DNA from: CBDATA01 sp965202845
Lineage (GTDB): Bacteria; Acidobacteriota; Vicinamibacteria; Marinacidobacterales; Marinacidobacteraceae
Assembly: GCA_965202845.1 (NCBI GenBank)
Contig: OZ241856.1
Location: 1,612,001 to 1,676,000 of the forward strand
DNA length: 64,000 bases
Reading direction: 5' to 3'
Positions 61,406 to 64,000 of this stretch are shown here, piece after piece; within the stretch, counting starts at the first letter, position 1; each line of letters opens with the position of its first letter. Position numbers and translations under genes: made by a program. The notes below the pieces were generated by a model. The model saw only the letters and a program-made list of their open reading frames with translations, was not told the DNA's origin and made no database searches.

Positions 61406-62196
61406 ACGGGGAAGTGACCGGGGAATACGGAGAGCGGCTCGCGGCCGCGATCGGGCCCGGGGCGGGACTGCTCTCGGTCTGGGACCGCATCCCCTCCACC
61501 AGCGCGCTCGCCCGGGAGCTGGCGGCGGACGGCGGCGCGGATCGGGGAGCGGCGCTGGTGGCGGAGGAACAGACCGCCGGACGGGGATCCGAGGGACGGG
61601 TCTGGGTGTCGCCGCTCGGCGGGGTCTATCTCTCGATCCTGTTCCGCATGGACAAGGCGCCGGACCCGAAGCGGATGGGACTCGTCCCGATCGCCGCCGG
61701 AGTCGCGGCCGCCGAAGCGATCGAGGAGGCCGCCGGCATCCGGGTCGCCGTCCGGTGGCCCAACGACCTGGACGGCGCGCGCGGCAAGCTGGGAGGCATC
61801 CTGGTGGAGGCCGGCTTCGCCTCCCGGCAGCCCCGGCTGGCGGTGGCGGGCATCGGGATCAACATCGGCCCGCCGCCCCCGGTGCCGGGAGCGCCGACGC
61901 CCCCCGACGGGCTTCCTCCGGAAACGAAGCGGGAGACGGTGGTGGCCGCCCTCCTCGCCGCCTTCGAACGCGTCCGCTCCCTCTCCCCGGCGGAGATCGC
62001 CTCCCGCTGGGAGAGCCGCAGCCCGACCGGCCGGGGCTGCCCTTGCCTCCTCCGCCTCCGCGACGGCGCCGATGTGGTGGGCGAAACCGCCGGGATCGAG
62101 GCCAACGGCGCGCTGCGGGTGCGGATCGGGAAGGAAACCAGGATCGTCCACGCGAGCGACGCGGTCGCCATCCGGCATCACCGCGGCGCCGGATAA
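61402..62196 (+). CDS. birA: Biotin--[acetyl-CoA-carboxylase] ligase
   Basis: 264 residues from a GTG overlapping the upstream stop. Class I type without an N-terminal HTH. Motifs: IPSTSALAREL, AEEQTAGRGSEGRVWVSP, VRWPNDLDG and KLGGILVEA. Attaches biotin to carboxylases, such as propionyl-CoA carboxylase that would feed the mutases just upstream. No DNA-binding domain, so not a repressor. Confidence 0.92.
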   Translation: MNGEVTGEYGERLAAAIGPGAGLLSVWDRIPSTSALARELAADGGADRGAALVAEEQTAGRGSEGRVWVSPLGGVYLSILFRMDKAPDPKRMGLVPIAAGVAAAEAIEEAAGIRVAVRWPNDLDGARGKLGGILVEAGFASRQPRLAVAGIGINIGPPPPVPGAPTPPDGLPPETKRETVVAALLAAFERVRSLSPAEIASRWESRSPTGRGCPCLLRLRDGADVVGETAGIEANGALRVRIGKETRIVHASDAVAIRHHRGAG

Positions 62197-62211
62197 CACC
62201 GGGCGTTCGGC

Positions 62212-62808
62212 ATGGGGCCGCCCGCTCCCGACTACCTGCGGGAGATCGAGCGGGTGTTCGTCGCCCTCCGCCGGGGCGGCGCGCCGTTCCTTGCGCCCGC
62301 CGACTGGGAGGTGGCGAGCCGCTGGGAATCCCGCGGCATCCCCCTGGAGGTGGCGATCTCCGGGATGCGCCGGACCTTCGAGAGGGACGACCCGGGCTCC
62401 CGGGCGCGGCTGCGAGCCTGTTCGGCGGCGGTGGAAGCGGACTGGAAGCGCCGCCGGCGGGCCGCGATGGGAAGCGGGGAGGCGATCCGCCCGTCGCTCG
62501 CCGAACAGCTCCGGGAGTGGACGCCCCCGGAGGATCTGCCGGCCCGGACCCGGGAGCGGCTCCTCGATCAGGCGGCTCGGGCGGCGGCGAGTCTGGGCGA
62601 CGGCGAGCCGCCGCGCGCGGTGCAAGACGCCCTGCTCGGCGCCTGCGTCGAGGCGCTGCCGCCGGAGCGCCGGGAGGCGCTGGACGCCGAAGCGACCCGC
62701 GCCGTCGAGGGATACCGCTCCCGGATGCCGGACGCCGCATTCCGCGACCTGAAGCGCGACGCCGCGCGCCGCGAGGCTGCGCGCCTCCTGCGCCTTCCCT
62801 TCGCCTGA
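62212..62808 (+). CDS. Hypothetical helical protein, 198 aa
   Basis: An alpha-helical protein (DYLREIERVFVALRRGGAPFL, WESRGIPLEVAISGMRRTF) rich in Arg and Ala. Lies 15 bases after birA and 10 before comEC. No known domain or catalytic motif seen. Its first 75 residues look like a conserved small domain of bacterial unknowns. Confidence 0.65.
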   Translation: MGPPAPDYLREIERVFVALRRGGAPFLAPADWEVASRWESRGIPLEVAISGMRRTFERDDPGSRARLRACSAAVEADWKRRRRAAMGSGEAIRPSLAEQLREWTPPEDLPARTRERLLDQAARAAASLGDGEPPRAVQDALLGACVEALPPERREALDAEATRAVEGYRSRMPDAAFRDLKRDAARREAARLLRLPFA

Positions 62809-62818
62809 AGCCCTTCCG

Positions 62819-64000
62819 ATGCGGGGATTCGCGGCGGCGCCGCTGCTCGCGCTGGCCGGCGCCTTCTTTCTCGGGATCGCGCTGCCGGGGATTCTCCCGG
62901 TTCCCGTCAGCATCGGGGCCTCCATCCTCCTGCTCGCCGGCGCCGCCGGTTGCGGCTGGATGGACCGGCCCCGCTCCGCCACCGCCCTGCTGCTGTTCGC
63001 CGCCTGCGCCGCCGGAGCGGCGAACCGGCCGATCCCGCCGGAGCAGGGGCCGCTGCGGGCCGCCGTCGATGAGATCGGTCCCGAGCGCCTGAAGCGCCCG
63101 GTGCGGCTCGCCGGAACCCTGACCCGCTCGCCGGAGGATTTCAGCGACCGGACCGCCCTGCGGCTCCGAGTCGAAGAAATCCATGCCAACCGGCGACGGT
63201 TTCACGCCCTCGGGTTCGCCAGCGTCCAGGTCGCCGGCGAACACCGGCATCTTCTCCGCGATCTCGCCCGCGGCTCCCAAGTGGAGGTCTGGGCGCGGGT
63301 CGCCCGAAGGCGCCCTCCGGGGAATCCGGGCGGCCGGGAGGCGAGCGGTCCGGTAGGACTCTTCGGAAACGCCAAGAGCGCGCTGCTGGTCGTCGAAACC
63401 CGGCCGGCGCCGGCGTTCCACCGCCTGATCCGCCGCCTGCGGCTCGGCATCCGGGACCGGTTTCTGGACGCCGACGTCTCCCGGAAGGCCGCCGCGGTGC
63501 TGGTCGCCATCCTGATCGGCGACCGGACGCTCGCCGCCGGCGACGTCGTCCGATCCTTCCGGGACGCCGGCACGCTCCACGTCATGGCGGTCAGCGGACT
63601 CCACGTCGGGCTGGTGAGCCTGCTCCTCTACGGGGCGCTCCTGCTCCTGGGGACCGGACGCCGCGCCGCCCTCACCCTGATCCTGATCCTGCTCCCCCTG
63701 TACGCGGCGCTTTCCGGCGGAAGCCCGTCGGTGCTGCGCGCCACCCTGATGGCGTCGGCGGTGATCCTGGGGATCCGGTTCGGAATCGCCGGTTCGCCCC
63801 TGAACGGGATCGGACTCGCCGCGCTCCTGCTGCTGGCTTGGGATCCCTGGAACGCCAGCGACGTGGGATTCCAACTCAGCTTCGCCGCCACCCTGGCGAT
63901 CGTCGCGGTTCTGGGAAAGCGGCGCGATCCGGCGGAAGGCGCCTGGGACCCGCCCGGCCGCTGGCGGCGCCTCGGACGCTGGGGTTCCGGGGCGGTCGCC
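62819..64000 (+). CDS. comEC: ComEC/Rec2 DNA-uptake channel, N-terminal part (runs off the right edge)
   Basis: 394 codons without a stop. Starts at the ATG at 62819 with several N-terminal membrane helices, a DUF4131-type soluble domain (RPVRLAGTLTRSPEDF ... VWARVARRR) and then the competence domain (AVLVAILIGDRTLA, LHVMAVSGLHVGLV, SGGSPSVLRATLMA, WDPWNASDVGFQLSFAAT). ComEC forms the inner-membrane channel for single-stranded DNA in natural transformation. The lactamase-like domain, if present, would lie beyond the window. Confidence 0.9.
   Translation, partial: MRGFAAAPLLALAGAFFLGIALPGILPVPVSIGASILLLAGAAGCGWMDRPRSATALLLFAACAAGAANRPIPPEQGPLRAAVDEIGPERLKRPVRLAGTLTRSPEDFSDRTALRLRVEEIHANRRRFHALGFASVQVAGEHRHLLRDLARGSQVEVWARVARRRPPGNPGGREASGPVGLFGNAKSALLVVETRPAPAFHRLIRRLRLGIRDRFLDADVSRKAAAVLVAILIGDRTLAAGDVVRSFRDAGTLHVMAVSGLHVGLVSLLLYGALLLLGTGRRAALTLILILLPLYAALSGGSPSVLRATLMASAVILGIRFGIAGSPLNGIGLAALLLLAWDPWNASDVGFQLSFAATLAIVAVLGKRRDPAEGAWDPPGRWRRLGRWGSGAVA

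Overview
This is high-GC bacterial chromosomal DNA with dense gene packing. Many start codons overlap the previous stop (ATGA, GTGA, TTGA, TGATG). The combination of a TolB-propeller amidohydrolase, a CBM9/DUF5916 protein, a System I cytochrome c cluster, PdxST, a two-subunit 2-oxoacid:ferredoxin oxidoreductase and fused isobutyryl-CoA mutase IcmF fits an Acidobacteriota-like organism. That placement is inference from gene content, not from a marker gene. No tRNA, rRNA or CRISPR array was seen.

Layout. 0-8.3 kb: a small coiled-coil membrane protein, then three tandem paralogous surface lipoproteins on the minus strand. Each has a 12-13 base poly-C tract immediately after its start codon. The middle copy is out of frame in this sequence, which suggests phase variation. 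7.7-13 kb: two small exported proteins, a serine hydrolase and a divergent propeller-amidohydrolase. 13-17.5 kb: an HU-like protein, a PilB/GspE-type ATPase and pyrK-pyrD-pyrF. 17.6-22.4 kb: pal, then convergent korA-korB-pdxS-pdxT. 22.5-27.3 kb: a membrane protein with its PadR regulator and operator, a fatty acid desaturase, a serine hydrolase and a PQQ-like propeller protein.

27.3-46.3 kb is accessory DNA mixed with a few metabolic genes (aminotransferase, citrate synthase, FAD oxidoreductase). It holds a DNA methyltransferase fused to an HNH domain, a DUF6569 protein, and a GmrSD-like DUF262/DUF1524 nuclease gene cut in two by an ISL3-family insertion sequence. It also holds a minus-strand operon: two tandem HhH-GPD glycosylase-like proteins, a type III-like Mod, a lone MNT nucleotidyltransferase, a Res helicase split from its PD-(D/E)xK nuclease domain at a TGATG junction, and a pyrimidine-dimer glycosylase. 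I regard this operon and the phase-variable lipoprotein family as the two most likely new systems here.

46.3-64 kb returns to housekeeping functions: ccmE-ccmF-ccmH-ccmI-like-unknown-ccmA-ccmB (no ccmC, ccmD or ccmG seen), a DUF5916 protein, rpsA and an IHF/HU gene behind a clear promoter, icmF, a small B12-binding mutase subunit, birA, an unknown gene, and comEC running off the right edge.

A recurrent regulatory pattern is a -10-like hexamer (TAnnnT) only 6-14 bases upstream of the start codon at about a dozen genes. This suggests many near-leaderless transcripts.
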